A model generated the notes under the pieces. That model was not told the origin of the DNA and did not search any database. It was given only the letters and a program-made list of their open reading frames with translations. Below, one piece after another: positions 35,987-46,655 of a DNA stretch of 58,773 bases; within the stretch, counting starts at the first letter, position 1; each line of letters begins with the position of its first letter. Origin of the DNA: Laccaria trichodermophora (Eukaryota; Basidiomycota; Agaricomycetes; Agaricales; Hydnangiaceae); contig JACTVC010000011.1 in the NCBI GenBank assembly GCA_018417955.1, forward strand, positions 1 to 58,773. The letters run 5' to 3'. A program made the translations under genes and the position numbers.

Positions 35987-36447
35987 ATGGCCCCACGCGC
36001 TGTACGTCAAATTTTTCTCTATTGAATGCCACAATTCCACAGTTGAAAACAATCTGATAATTCTTTTTCAGAAGAAAGGGAGTACCAAGTCCACTGCGCC
36101 CAGTAAAACCAATGCAGCCAAGAAACGAGCCTTGCCACAGGAGGACGAAAATGTGACTGCAGCCACTGGCGAGAAGCCCTCGAAGCGCCAGAGATCTTCT
36201 ACTATTGTCGAAGCTGACGTTGAAGGTCCGCTTTATTTCTTCTACGCGTCGTAGCCTTCGTTCTTTCGAATGACATGTTTTCATCCTGTTAGCTAAAATC
36301 TCCACTGCTCCACCCACGACCAAGCGTGATGCTGAAGCGTCTCAACCAAGAGCAAAGAATAGTTCGTATCCATTTATTACGAGTCCTGGAGTTTACGTAA
36401 GGAATCGTTCTTATACTGACCCGTTTTCTTGTCACACTATTCTTTGA
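35987..36447 (+). CDS. Short lysine/serine-rich protein, possibly truncated
   Basis: Exons 35987-36001, 36072-36225 and 36293 onward are joined by two good GT-AG introns. The protein starts MAPRA-KKGSTKSTAPSK and is rich in Lys, Ser, Ala and Pro (RALPQEDENV, PSKRQRSST, PPTTKRDAEASQPRAKN), like a disordered nuclear protein. The third exon then runs into AT-rich sequence and a stop at 36445. A GTTCGT donor at 36362 has no clear following exon. I suspect the original 3' part is missing because different sequence starts here. Function unknown. Confidence 0.5.
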
Positions 36448-36629
36448 GAGCTATAGACAAACATTACCAAACAGATGTCAACTTCATCTGTAGCCAACTT
36501 ACAGCTAATTTTACAGTGATCTACTCTCTGAGTTAAAATGCGATTAATGTCTTTGTCGTTATGTGGTAGAGATTAAGAAAGTAGTAAAAGTAGTATACAG
36601 ACGAAATACTTAAAGTCATATACGGACGA

Positions 36630-37447
36630 CTAATGTTTTACCTCTTTCTTCATTTTTCGACACGTTTTCCCGTTGCGCCATGTATGTCCGAGTCTTCCCA
36701 TAATCCAGACAGATGTTTCCGAGTTGTCCCTCTCGCGATGCTTTCTAAAACGCCATCTGTCTTCCCGTAAACCAAGTGTTTCCATGTTGTCACTCTCGCA
36801 ATGCTTCCTAGAAAGAACTTTCATGTTGAATACTCGAATCTCCAAAAAATGTGGACTCAGCTTTTCCGGATATCGCCGATGTGAGAACAATGCACGCGTT
36901 TGGTTTATTGATCTTTTGCTTAAAAAAGGTAAGGTCGACGCGTAAGACTTTGACAATGCTAGAATTGAATGTAAACTTACGAGCCATCGTGCACAGCGAA
37001 TTGAAGGGGAATGGCTGAAAGACTTTGTAAAGATCCTGCCTTACCTCGCCGTTTCTGTAAAAGAAGGTCGAGTTTGATAACTGTTAAAGCAAAAAAAGTA
37101 AAGTTCTTTGATTGTGGAAGGAGCATATCTTTTCGGATGGGGCGTTCTCGAGCGCCGTACTTTTGATATCCATCCCGACCAGTTCTCATAGTGACGGGGG
37201 AGTGGACACTTCGTGGTACATGTAATCTGCTGCACAATGTCGAGGATGTCGTTGGTGAAGGGAAGGCCAGTATGATAGTATCGAGATGCTCTTCCTCCGA
37301 ATCCTGCAGCTTACGCAGGGGCTCGATAGCCAGATTGCAGTATTCAAAAAGCGAGGTACCGAAATACCGTAAAAGTGCCGTCTGTTCTGATACTGCAAGT
37401 GACGGTCATGCGGAAAAGAGTGGCAATGACGTCGGTAGTGGCATGGA
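36630..37447 (-). pseudogene. Possible remnant gene with internal repeat
   Basis: On the minus strand, protein-like stretches appear in changing frames: EYCNLAIEPLRKLQDSEEEH, then PFTNDILDIVQQITCTTKC and HYENWSGWISKVRRSRTP. A C-terminal part follows with an internal repeat (RKHCESDNMETLGLREDRW against RKHRERDNSETSVWIMGR). I could not join them by consistent splice sites, so I treat this as a decayed or mis-modelled gene of unknown family. The repeat comes from two copies of a sequence of about 57 bp at 36695-36750 and 36763-36815. Confidence 0.3.
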
Positions 37448-37459
37448 ATGAGTTGTAGA

Positions 37460-38150
37460 GGTCATTTCATAAAGGGTGTGTCGTCATAACAAGGAAAAAA
37501 AGGGTGACGCAATGCACTTAGCGTTTCTCGAGCAAGGAATGAATATTTGAATCTACATTGTTTATTCTTTTTCTTTAGAAACTATGTGAAAATTCATACA
37601 ATTACACACCGTATTGTGGGTCAAGTATGACTTCGTGGCATATGTACCCTGTCGAGGCAAGTCAAACTTGTATTGACGGGCAAGGGGCACCATACGACGA
37701 ATTTCCGTAACGTCTAGTCTCGTTGACATTTGGCAAAGGGCGCGCTTCAGCCAAGGGAGACGTTATAACTTGATAAGCGGTAACCCATTGCTCTACACGT
37801 CTGTTCTCGACTAGGTGATCTGATTTTGCAATGAATATTATTGATAAGCTACACGAATGTGGTCACAATTACGCACCTCAACATGTGGGTCAGCAAAGTC
37901 TTCGTGCCGTTATATCTAGTAGTGACCAGGGAGTCTTCGAGGGAAACACAGGCGAGATAAACAATCACAAATTTTGAACTGAAAAGTGGACGTCCACTTT
38001 TCAGTTTAAAATTGACACTTGTTTGGTGCAGTCAAGGTGCAGTGATGGCGCAATACGCAGTTTCGTTCTGACGTTTCAAAGGGTGCACTTCAAAAGACAG
38101 GGTCGTCGTAACAATGTATAGGGAAACCTAATGCTGATCGACACTAGCAT
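37460..38150. repeat. Degenerate tandem repeat upstream of the first 245-residue gene
   Basis: Blocks recur in order: an AAAGGG(C/T)G(C/T) block, then GTCGTCGTAACA-like sequence, AATGC, a TTCTCGA block, AATGAATATT, CACAATTAC and GTGGGTCA with CTTCGTG. They occur at about 37470-37640, 37734-37910 and, in part, 38080-38130. Similar blocks occur in inverted orientation at 48245-48330, next to the inverted palindrome at 48160. The first 44-bp palindrome lies inside this region. Confidence 0.45.
37970..38013. repeat. 44-bp palindrome, site 1
   Basis: Half-site AATTTTGAACTGAAAAGTGG plus AC, then its inverted complement, centred at 37991/37992 with one mismatch in 22 pairs. The left flank is CAATCACAA and the right flank GACACTTGTTTGGTG. 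It stands 547 bp before the ATG at 38561. Confidence 0.9.
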
Positions 38151-38560
38151 AGACGCTGTCAGGGCTGCAAGTTGTACACCGCTATTACTTCGTCGGTAAG
38201 GGCCGCATCGGTTGTATTTGTATTGTATGACGCGTTCAATCGAAACTCTCTAACTCATGTCATCTCATCGTTGTACTTCGGGGCCGCACCTCGACGGAAC
38301 ACGCTGCTTAGAATGACGTCTGCCCTGGTCAACTTTTCCTCACTTTGTATTGATTCGGTAGTAGGCGCTGGCAGTAATCAATCCCACGTCCGCCACTGTT
38401 TCTGCTTCTGTCTTGGTGACTGACAGATGGCAACACACTGTCGTGACCCTGTTTATCGAAATTAAACTTTTTCGCAACATAACTCAATCAGTGTTCAGAT
38501 CATATCGCCTTAAAAACCGCGTCTTGCTTTTCTTCCATTCCCCATCTTCGGTTGTGCACG

Positions 38561-39586
38561 ATGCCTCGTAAGTTCATCTTTTATATTGACACCGTTGAAT
38601 TCTTACGCGTCGATCTTAGGCAAAATATTGATTAAGGTGGGTTAATGGCTACCAATCATGTGCTTTGTTCTGACATTAGCATACAGACGGCCGATTTTCG
38701 AAAAACGATGGGTACACATTTATCACAGGATTACATCAATCGATTGAAAGTTAGTGTACTTCGCGTTTTTTGAGTATTTAACACGATAGTTCTCTTCAGG
38801 AAGCGTTGAGAGCGTCGACTCGAAAACATCTGGTTTATGCGAAGACGTACATGGGGCAAGGGGAAAACGTGACGAAATGTGAACAAGAGGTATATATTTT
38901 TCGTACAATCTTTTTTCGTCGTAATTCAAACCATGTATTCGAAGATCTGGTCTCTATATCCGAACCTTTTTCTCGCATCAGATGCGGACTCCAACCGGCG
39001 CAAGAATGTGGCTCGGGTGTATATGCGGAAATTGTTCTCGAATAACAGATGGTGTTACTTGCGTGCCAGGCAGAAAAAGATCAGAAGTGGGGCGAGAGAC
39101 CCCGTCAACGTTTCGAGGAACACCCGCAGGCCATCTACAGTCAGTATAAGGTGCCCGTAGTGAAAGACGGTGACTGATACGAAATAATTCCAGCAGGCGA
39201 AGCCTGCCGCGAATCTACAAGTGAACCCAAAGTTGTCCGTCCACGCCCCTCCCGTTACAGAGCGGAAAAGGGGGTTTAAACCCTCTTATCTGCCAATCCC
39301 AACACGCGCCGCCGCCACGTCGTCTAAAGACGATTCGACCGCTCCAGTGAGACGCTTTTTGGAGACATGCATTCCTCCCATGACGCACTTTCTACCCAAA
39401 TTTATCGCCTTTGGCTGTACTAACGAGCATTTTTTGCATGCTGTTCATTTGTGCACCGATGACGGGATCGATTCGTTCTTGAAGACTGTATCCTCCTTCG
39501 GAGATAACGAGTTTACGGCTATGGATATTTTCATACTCAAGAACCGCTTTCGCGGTTTCTCCATTGAAATGAGCACTGCGCTATAG
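38561..39586 (+). CDS. Orphan two-domain protein, paralog of the 46656 gene (P1)
   Basis: Exons 38561-38567, 38620-38636, 38687-38749, 38800-38889, 38945-39103, a short one at 39145-39150 and 39194-39586 give about 244 residues. The first four exons have exactly the same lengths (7, 17, 63, 90) as those of the gene at 46656. The N-terminal half is helical: MPRKILIK, DFRKTMGTHLS, ALRASTRKHLVYAKTY, then SLYPNLFLASDAD and ARVYMRKLFSNNR. The middle is basic and proline-rich. The C-terminal domain reads RFLETCIPPMTHFLPKFIAF, then GCTNEHFL and LKTVSSF, with a compact helical, SAM-like look. The join near 39103-39150 is the least certain. Function unknown; it lies between palindrome sites 1 and 2/3. 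Confidence 0.7.
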
Positions 39587-39770
39587 TAATTACGAGTCCT
39601 GTAGTCTTATCCCGTATAAAAATCCGCTTGCCATTCTCAAATCTTGTGATCGTTTCAATCAGAAGGAAGACTTGGCAATAAACAGAAAGAAATTGAATAA
39701 GCCAACGTATATTTGAAATGTGAATGACACAACTCAAAAGGGAGTTGGATCTGGGCAAGGCTTTGACTCA
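39587..39770. other. Downstream region of P1
   Basis: AT-rich, no gene. ATTACGAGTCCTG at about 39589 is also found at 36376, near the possible left edge of this region. Confidence 0.35.
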
Positions 39771-39955
39771 CGCGATCTGAGGCAAACAGTCACAAATTTT
39801 GAACTGAGAAGTGGACGTCCACTTTTCAGTTCAAAGTTTACACTTGCTTGGTGGAGTGACGTTTGAACGACCGCGATTTGAGGCAAACAGTCACAAACTT
39901 TGAACTGAAAAGTGGACGTCCACTTTTCAGTTCAAAATTTACACTTGCTTGGTCT
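39771..39955. repeat. 101-bp tandem duplication carrying palindrome sites 2 and 3
   Basis: CGCGATCTGAGGCAAACAG at 39771 and CGCGATTTGAGGCAAACAG at 39872 start two units. Each contains the 44-bp palindrome (39795-39838, centre 39816/39817; 39896-39939, centre 39917/39918) and ends in ACACTTGCTTGGT. The two copies differ at only a few positions. Confidence 0.9.
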
Positions 39956-39987
39956 CGGCAACTACTTATGTTATTCGTTTAATTCTA

Positions 39988-40607
39988 CAGTTGCGGACAA
40001 TCAGAGTCATCAAATTTGATAACTTGAGAACCAGAATTTTTATCAGAATTCTGACTTCATATTCAGCTTCAGAGACTTCGAAACTGTTCAAAAAAGGTGT
40101 CGCCCTAATTTTCCCACGCGTTTTTGGTTTGGCCAAATTTTTGGGCGTTTTCAACGCACCCAAAAGTCTTCCGAATCGGCCATCTCTGGATCAATTCTGT
40201 GGCATTCATAACCCTGGTGTAGTAGATGCGTGAAAAAATGAACCAGGGTCCAATTATGTCTTTTTCCGGGAGACCTTGACCAGAAAGGGTATGCCCACGT
40301 GACATTTTCAACGAAATTCCCACCATAAAAGACATCAATATTTCCCGAATATTTTATTGGAATCAAAGAGAGGAAGCAAAAAGGAGTTGATTGGCATATT
40401 TTTTGTATTTTTAGCGATTTTTTCAGGCACTGGCCAAATTTTTGGGGTATAAAACCCTTATATCGTCATTTCTGGGAATTCTGCTCGTTGGAATTGATCA
40501 GGGAGATCAATAGGAAGTCATTTATACCGTTATCTAACAATTCCAATGCTTTCTGGAGTCCCAAAAAATAGGTTAATAAATTTGTTGACTTTGTTTGTCC
40601 GCAACTG
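39988..40607. mobile_element. 620-bp non-autonomous Tc1/mariner-type element
   Basis: The left end is TA then CAGTTGCGGACAATCAGAG. The right end, read on the minus strand, is TA then CAGTTGCGGACAAACAAAG. The two terminal inverted repeats match at about 19 of 24 positions and the element is flanked by TA, the target duplication of the Tc1/mariner superfamily. The inside is AT-rich and has no transposase frame, so it is MITE-like and would need a transposase from elsewhere. It is inserted 48 bp after palindrome site 3. Confidence 0.8.
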
Positions 40608-41250
40608 TAGAGCCGTCTCTTCGGCTCGCAAACGGTTGTCTCGGAAAGCTGTTAAACGGACCCTACATATTTTGACGACGTTACACTGGGACAAATTGCC
40701 ATCGCTCTATTCTTTGAGAGTTCTCATACTTAATTGAGGCATTGACTGAGATAATAAGAAATAATAGTACCACAGTGCAAATGCAGAGTGCAGCGATGAT
40801 CACTTCATGCTTCTTGAGCGTGGTGTGTACGTTTTGATTTGTCTGGTGTTCTAGACGAGGAATAACCTTGTAAAGTGGTCACGTCTGATCAACGACTTAA
40901 TGGGAGCTGTCTTACATATCGCTGTTCTCTGTTTGAGTTATAGTCCAAGTATCGATGTTTCCTGCCTTGAACATCCTTTCTCATATATTTGCAACGCCTT
41001 TTGCAAACAGGTTAAGTTAGAGGTGGGTTCTCAGATATGTCGCCATTAGACTTACTTTGTACTGTGGTTTGTGGTCTTCATGGAGGGGCATGAATCATTT
41101 TGCGACTGTTATATATATGTGCTATATTTAGAATTCTATTGTATTGAAAAAAAAAAATTACCAAAAACGACGTTGACACCTCGGTAGGATTGAAATTTTT
41201 TCGTTTGTTGCTTCACTCTTGCTTCACTCTTAAATTTGGTCTTTCAATCT
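40608..41250. other. Intergenic region before the 173-residue gene
   Basis: AT-rich, with no frame longer than a few dozen codons that I trust. TATTCTTTGAGAG at about 40710 is repeated at 36439. There is an A-run at 41146-41158 and a TTGCTTCACTCT direct repeat near 41209. Confidence 0.4.
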
Positions 41251-41930
41251 ATGGACGAATTAGCTGTAACTCGGTCAGTAAATCGGTCAAGTGATCAAGC
41301 TCACGTTTGTTTTTGATTCGTTAGTCATCTTGTTTTCAAGTTAACGTGTTTGATCTTTGTTAAGCGTCCGAGCGTTATTTACTATGGAAATCGCTGCAGT
41401 AAACCAATCATAGTTCCGGTGGCGGTCTTTGTCACACTAGCCTCTAGGCATTTGGAGGATGGCTGTTCGATCTACGACGTAAACGTTGAAGATTTAATTC
41501 CAAACTTCGGGAATAGCCTCGATATGACGAGCAATTGTTTCCTCCAAAGTCGGTATCTTTATGACGGCGATAATAATCTTGTGGAGTATTTTTATTATTT
41601 CATGCATGAGCGTCAAGTGAGCTATTTTGAATTGTTCTGTATGCCGACCTTATATTCATGTCTGTCAGATAACGGAGGACGATGATTGGGGTTTCAATGA
41701 TTACAACATGGCCGCTTCAAGCCTTCATTCTGATAGAATTATGGGAAGTTTGATGGTCATAAAGACGACGAGGGATCGATTTGTGGTAAATCTTACTTTG
41801 TCCGACGTAGACTTTGTTAACAAGCTCCTTCAAGAGTATGTATGCTGCAATTCTTGGGCTTGATGTCGCTTACTTCCTGTTATTGAATAGAGCTATTGCT
41901 GAACGTAGATTCTTACACGTCAATAATTAA
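41251..41930 (+). CDS. Orphan 173-residue protein
   Basis: Exons 41251-41273, 41325-41616, 41669-41835 and 41891-41930 with good GT-AG borders and consistent phases give 173 residues. It starts MDELAVTRHLVFKLTCLIFV, with a hydrophobic N-terminus, continues with SVIYYGNRCSKPIIVPVAV and LYDGDNNLVEYFYYF, and ends in an amphipathic stretch (LSDVDFVNKLLQEAIAERR). No motif recognised and no paralog in the window. It converges on the minus-strand F-box-like gene, whose stop is 105 bp away. Confidence 0.65.
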
Positions 41931-42034
41931 TCAACATCTTCGACGATGTGCATCATTCGTCGTAAGAAGTACATGGCTTGTATTAGCTGCCAACTGCGAT
42001 GTATGTTAGCATTGCAGTTTTCTGTGCCCATAAA

Positions 42035-42949
42035 TTACGCACCTAACAAACGTCCATCTCGAGTAACAGTGAATGCTGCACTGCGCATTTGTCCATCAAT
42101 GCAGTGTATGGATCCTCTCAATTTCCAAATCATCATGCCATCAATACCTTTTGGACGACATTCGTGAACAGGTTTCTTGTCCCATAACACCGTCATGACG
42201 TCTTTATCGGTGATGGATCGCACCGTGAAAGGACAACTGCCATTGTTGCCGCATTTGTGATCCTCAAAATCCTTCCAAATCCAAATTGCTTTGGCGATAC
42301 GGAAACCCGCGTTCTCGTAAAGCAAATGCGATAAAGGGAGGTTGTATGGGAATTTGTGCAGATTGAGGAAAGATCGTCGCGAAACAGTGAGTAAAGGATA
42401 TGCACTTGTTAAACCATATGGCATGACATAGTTCATGTCAAGGGTGAGATCATTTTCGAACATGGGTTGGATTGGATGATTGGTCCGAGAAACCGTGATA
42501 TTTATTGTGAAAGTTGCTTTTGTGAGGGTAAAAATTCCTTCTGTCAGGTTTGGGTCTCTGATGTTGTCCCACATCGGTCTGCGTTCGACTCGAGTGACGT
42601 TGAAATCACAACGTTCTCGTAAGAGATTTAGTAGATTGTCCCGTGCGTCAGAGCCAACCATCATGGAAATGTGATCGTGCGGCAACGACGATACTTGGGG
42701 TAACATCAAGAGTAGAGGGATTGAGCTGGTTATTACGGAGCCAGTTGATTTCATGATTTCGATAAGCCGTATGGGACAAACTCCTCTTTTGGCAATCTCC
42801 CGCATAAGAGTATGTTTGTGGTAGAGTGCCGTTCGTGTTTTATTATACCGATTTGTATGCGCGAATGATCGTATATCAGTGAATGGCGTTGTTTCCAAGA
42901 TTTGTGTCAAAATTTCCATGCTTAACGCATCCATATATGTGTCGAACAT
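42035..42949 (-). CDS. F-box-like orphan protein
   Basis: A single uninterrupted frame of 304 residues. The N-terminus MDALSMEILTQILETTPFTD followed by IRSFAHTNRYNKTRTALYH looks like an F-box (EIL, a leucine helix, then the sequence between helices 2 and 3). The remainder has regular hydrophobic alternation (FTLTKATFTINITV, FENDLTLDMNYVMP) and cysteines at CGNNGSC. No leucine-rich repeats are evident. Many mushroom orphan proteins start with an F-box-like segment; an SCF adaptor role is possible but weakly supported. It is intronless, unlike its neighbours. Confidence 0.65.
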   Translation of the reverse strand: MFDTYMDALSMEILTQILETTPFTDIRSFAHTNRYNKTRTALYHKHTLMREIAKRGVCPIRLIEIMKSTGSVITSSIPLLLMLPQVSSLPHDHISMMVGSDARDNLLNLLRERCDFNVTRVERRPMWDNIRDPNLTEGIFTLTKATFTINITVSRTNHPIQPMFENDLTLDMNYVMPYGLTSAYPLLTVSRRSFLNLHKFPYNLPLSHLLYENAGFRIAKAIWIWKDFEDHKCGNNGSCPFTVRSITDKDVMTVLWDKKPVHECRPKGIDGMMIWKLRGSIHCIDGQMRSAAFTVTRDGRLLGA

Positions 42950-43521
42950 TTGAACTTCTATAGAAGGAAATTACGATATCAGTCGTTTTTGGAAATTGAC
43001 TACCAGAAAATAATAGCGGTGGAAGGAAGAAGGGTAGTCAGAGAAGACAAAAACGGCTTACCTAGTTAATTGTGTGCTGTGTTTTCTTGATGCGAAGTTG
43101 AGAATAAATAGTTGGCGCCGTACAGTTTGGGATGTTTCGCGATTCGACGTTTTGCGTCGCGAAGATCAAAACTAACGCTGGTATGGTTTGCGGAGTGTTG
43201 TCTGGCGAATCGTTGATTTGCGCCGCGAGGAACCAAACATGAAAATTTGCGAATGCAAACGCTTTTCACGTGATATGTCAGGCGGGTGAACATCCCGGTA
43301 TCGTGGACCCTATGTATCTCAAGGTTATGCCCAACGGCCATTGGGCTATGCTATTTGACGCCAGGGACAATGTCAGATTTATGTTCGTGCCTGTTCCCTA
43401 CAGGCCGGGCGTCGGTCTTCCCACTAGTGTGGAAGACCTTTATACAGTTGATCTCAAGAAAGGATATCAGTAGAAGAAAATAAGGAAATCCATTATACGA
43501 ATGTTCTAATGGCATCTACGA
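42950..43521 (+). pseudogene. Intergenic region with an isolated exon-like fragment (43265-43474)
   Basis: At 43268-43474 a plus-strand frame after a possible acceptor (TATGTCAG at 43274) encodes a protein-like tail: AGEHPGIVDPMYLKVMPNGH, then MFVPVPYRPGVGLPTSVEDL, and a stop. I found no upstream exons, so it may be a remnant or the last exon of an unrecognised gene. The sequence 42950-43260 shows nothing else. Confidence 0.3.
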
Positions 43522-45125
43522 CTACAGTTCTTCGTCCCCATGGTCATTATCCAGATCTCTGATTACGTTGCTGACCATGTCCTGGTATTTCATTTCACTT
43601 TCGCAAAATTTATTCCAGACGGAGGGTAGTCGGTTCGGGGTAACGATCGCGATGCCTGTTTGGAGGAAGTCGGGGTCGAGACTTTTGGGGTCCAGGTCTT
43701 GGAGGCTAGTTCCATGCACGTCAGATGGGATCCAAACGACAAGAGTGTTGGGGGCTGCCTGGATGCGCATCTTGTACGATGCTATGTAAAAATGACCACC
43801 GGCATCAGCAGGGTGATCTCTGTGGACCGTCCAAGCTATTGCGAATTTGTGAGGTTGGTGCTCAAAGTGCATCGATCTGATTTGCTGTCAGTTCGAGCAA
43901 GGGAGGAAAGTAAAAGATGGATACCGAGCATAATTCTGAGCACAAACTCCAGCAGGGGGTGCCATTTCAGCATTGCTGAATATAAATTCAGTACCGTTGA
44001 CTTCAACCATGTATTCGCCACATGTAGTGTGTTTGGCGATAAATTCTTTCGCAGCCCCCTTTTCAGACGACATCCTCACCATGTTGAAACGATCAAAGAA
44101 ATTGTCGAAATTGTCCATAATCTCACTAGGTAGGATATCGCGGGACAGGTTCCAAAACAGAGCGAAGATTGAACTGGATCGGTAATCCATTTCATCTACG
44201 ACACCCTTGGGGAGTTTTCGATTGGTGATGTTGCGCACCCAATCAAACTGCGGTGCACTGCGAGACCCTGCGGAAAACCCCATTTGGACGAGGCTTCCTG
44301 GATCTTCCATCTAAAAATGAAGAAGAAAGTCAAAGAGAAGCGAGGGAAAAAATGAAAAGGAGATTGACTTACCCGAATATTGCGTCTCGCAGCAACCGTT
44401 TCGCGGACAACTTTATGAACGGCAGCAGGAACATCGCCGTTGGGACAGAATTCCCGGACGACCAAGCAAAAAAGATGGCCATCATCGACGTCGTGGAAGG
44501 TGCCGCTATCGGTCGTTTGAACGTCATGTGCGAGACGCCTTGGGTTTACTTGCTCCATCGGGAGGCGCGGCCTGCGCTTGTCTGGTTGTCGTCCATGTTT
44601 CAAATGTTTTCTCCATCGTCTTCCGATCGCGGTGGTCTCGTATATCCAAGTCTTCAAGGGGGGATACGCTTTTTTGTTGGAAAACCTTTTCAAAAAAGTT
44701 TGGGGAAGATTCGCAAGTTTTGTGGTGCCAGCAGTGCGGGCACGAGAGGTAAAACCGAGTGATTGGCTAAATCGTTTTTTTTTTGATTTTCGGTGGCATT
44801 GTTGTTTCTGGCGGTCTTCGTTGGCGTGTTTCAAGCATTCGGGAACGGTGGGATCGGCGCATGCGTCACTGAGGTGCTTGATCCAATCGATGGGCGCTGG
44901 GTCCTTCTATATGGCAAAAATGTGTGAGTAAGGTTTGGCAATCAATTGGATGCTAACCTTTCTGCTGCGAAACTGGCTGTTAGCCACGAAATTAGCAATG
45001 CGCGTCTCGAATGCGAGGCGACCGCGTTCGGATCCTGCATCGGCAAACAACTGCAAAGCCGCTTTGTCATGCGCCAGAAGGTCGACAAGATCTTTGACAA
45101 CTTTTGCGAGAGCTGGATTGCGCAT
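43522..45125 (-). CDS. Orphan 475-residue protein with a possible double-stranded beta-helix C-terminus
   Basis: Exons 44958-45125, 44373-44906, 43948-44310 and 43522-43884 are all separated by phase-0 introns and stay open, giving 475 residues. The N-terminal exon is helical (ALAKVVKDLVDLLAHDKAAL). The C-terminal half carries blocks typical of an expanded mushroom family: NLSRDILPSEIMDNFD, EMAPPAG, then HFEHQPHKFAIAWT, GGHFYIASYKMRIQAAPN, TLVVWIPSDVHGTSL and RLPSVWNKF. The last blocks, with spaced histidines and alternating strands, could be a cupin or 2-oxoglutarate-oxygenase-like fold; this is a suggestion only. In 44510-44720 another frame also looks protein-like (DLDIRDHRDRKTMEKTFE), so an unrecognised intron or frameshift may exist there. 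Confidence 0.65.
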
Positions 45126-45647
45126 AACAATGGGCGAGGCGTGTAAAATAAATCTTGTGCAGAGTAGAGAGGGGAAAAGGAAGGCAGCCGAAGAAAGGTT
45201 GAGGAAAGGCTGGAGAAAGCAAGGCAACAGCAAGGTATTGGCAAACACCGATCACGCCTGGATCTGCCTGGATGTTTCCGGAGCAAACAAAGAATTCACC
45301 ATTTTCTTTTTCTCCCCCACCAGCTGCTGCCGCTTTACGACGTGTGACTCGTTTGACGCTTTGGTTTATCCGAGTGCCAGCGAGCACGCTAATATTGCGT
45401 GCAAATGATTGGTTGCACAATGCAGGGGGTCGTTCGTCGCTTTGGCTTAGTGCCAGCGCACCTTGCTCTCTAACACACCAGTCTCCCGTTCGCACCGCGT
45501 TCTCCTCTGCCTTACTGCCAGTTCCGAGCTTCTCTCTTTCTTTACGACCCGATTCCGCGTATGGCTCGCGCCTGGCAGCCCTTTGGCTGTTCTGGTTCGA
45601 TTTGGCTTCAACCACCTCAGCCGCCGGCAGGGACGCGGCCATAAGCA
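45126..45647. other. Intergenic region
   Basis: Higher GC than its surroundings. The long overlapping frames on both strands (45067-45654 and 45272-45940) have Ala/Arg/Ser-biased composition and no motif. I see no gene. Confidence 0.4.
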
Positions 45648-45884
45648 TTGGCACCGTTCTTCATCATCACCACCTCCTCCCTCAAACATGCCGACGAGCT
45701 CGCATCCCTTGGGGCGACACACGTCGACGACCACAACGGGTCTGTTGCTGCAGAAGTGAAAAAACTGGCAGACAAGTTCATCTCTCGACCGTGTTTGATG
45801 CCGCCTCGAGTGGGGATACCCAGCACGCGGGCGTCGATTTATCGCAAGGATTTGGATGTATTCTTGGAGCGAGGCGTTCTCAAG
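45648..45884 (+). pseudogene. Fragment of a zinc-type alcohol dehydrogenase/enoyl reductase
   Basis: IITTSSLKHADELASLGATH followed by NGSVAAEVKKLADK matches the cofactor-binding part of fungal medium-chain dehydrogenases (ToxD/enoyl-reductase type). A neighbouring frame continues with TVFDAASSGDTQHAGVDL, then the first frame resumes with KDLDVFLERGVLK, the usual C-terminal piece, followed by a GT donor. Two frame changes and missing sequence between the pieces, plus no N-terminal half, show a decayed, internally deleted copy. Confidence 0.65.
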
Positions 45885-46655
45885 GTATGTCTACAGCATC
45901 GGTGAATCTAGGACAATGGTTCATTATTCCAAACCAATAGCGCATTCTCCCTGCCACCTTCCATTCATCGCCCTTTGTTCCCTATAGTACCCTCATTCCC
46001 CGCCTACTCGAGTTTGCAATTTCAACAGGGGTACTCTGCAAGTTCTCCGCAACAGTTGATTCCTCCATTCTCCTCAACAATTTGCTGGCATATAGCGATC
46101 TTCCGCTGCCCTTCATCAAGTCCTTTCCACTTGCCCGCATCACCACCGGCTACTCGACCCATTCTAGAAGTAGGAAGTTGGCATGGACATATTTGATTTA
46201 GCCGCTCTTGACTTGGCAGTTATATAACACGGCTGAGAGCGTCGATGAGAGAAGGTTATGCTACGTCGACAAGATCTCATACTGGTTTTGGTTCCGGTGT
46301 AAAAGTCTCCGAGAGCGCTGCTCTTCGTTCTAAGATGGCCAGGCTGGATTTCGCCAAAGATCTTCACTTTGAAATCGGACCCGCCTTGATTTTGGCATTC
46401 GAACCCGGAAGACCACGTCGTTTTGCAGAAGAAGTTTACTACGGCTCATTTTTTATGTTACTGACCGTAAAGTTCAATGCTCTTGATATTATCGGCGCGT
46501 TTCGAGAGTTCATAGTCACGTGCCATTTAACATGCATAAACAAAGGGACTTGGTTAGTTTTGTCGTTGACCATCTACTGCACTCACGGTTCGTCTTCGAA
46601 ACATTACAAAATTTCTCAGCACCACTTAGTATAACTGTTCTAAAGTCATTGAGCC
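45885..46655. other. Region without a supported gene
   Basis: A 129-residue frame at 46245-46634 (with DLHFEIGPALILAFEPGRP) looks weakly protein-like but has no motif or splice partner. Otherwise nothing was seen. Confidence 0.35.

Noticed and set aside
45067..45940. Long overlapping frames of 195 and 222 residues on opposite strands
   Set aside because: They overlap each other and partly the dehydrogenase pseudogene, and have Ala/Ser/Arg-biased composition as expected from GC-rich non-coding DNA.
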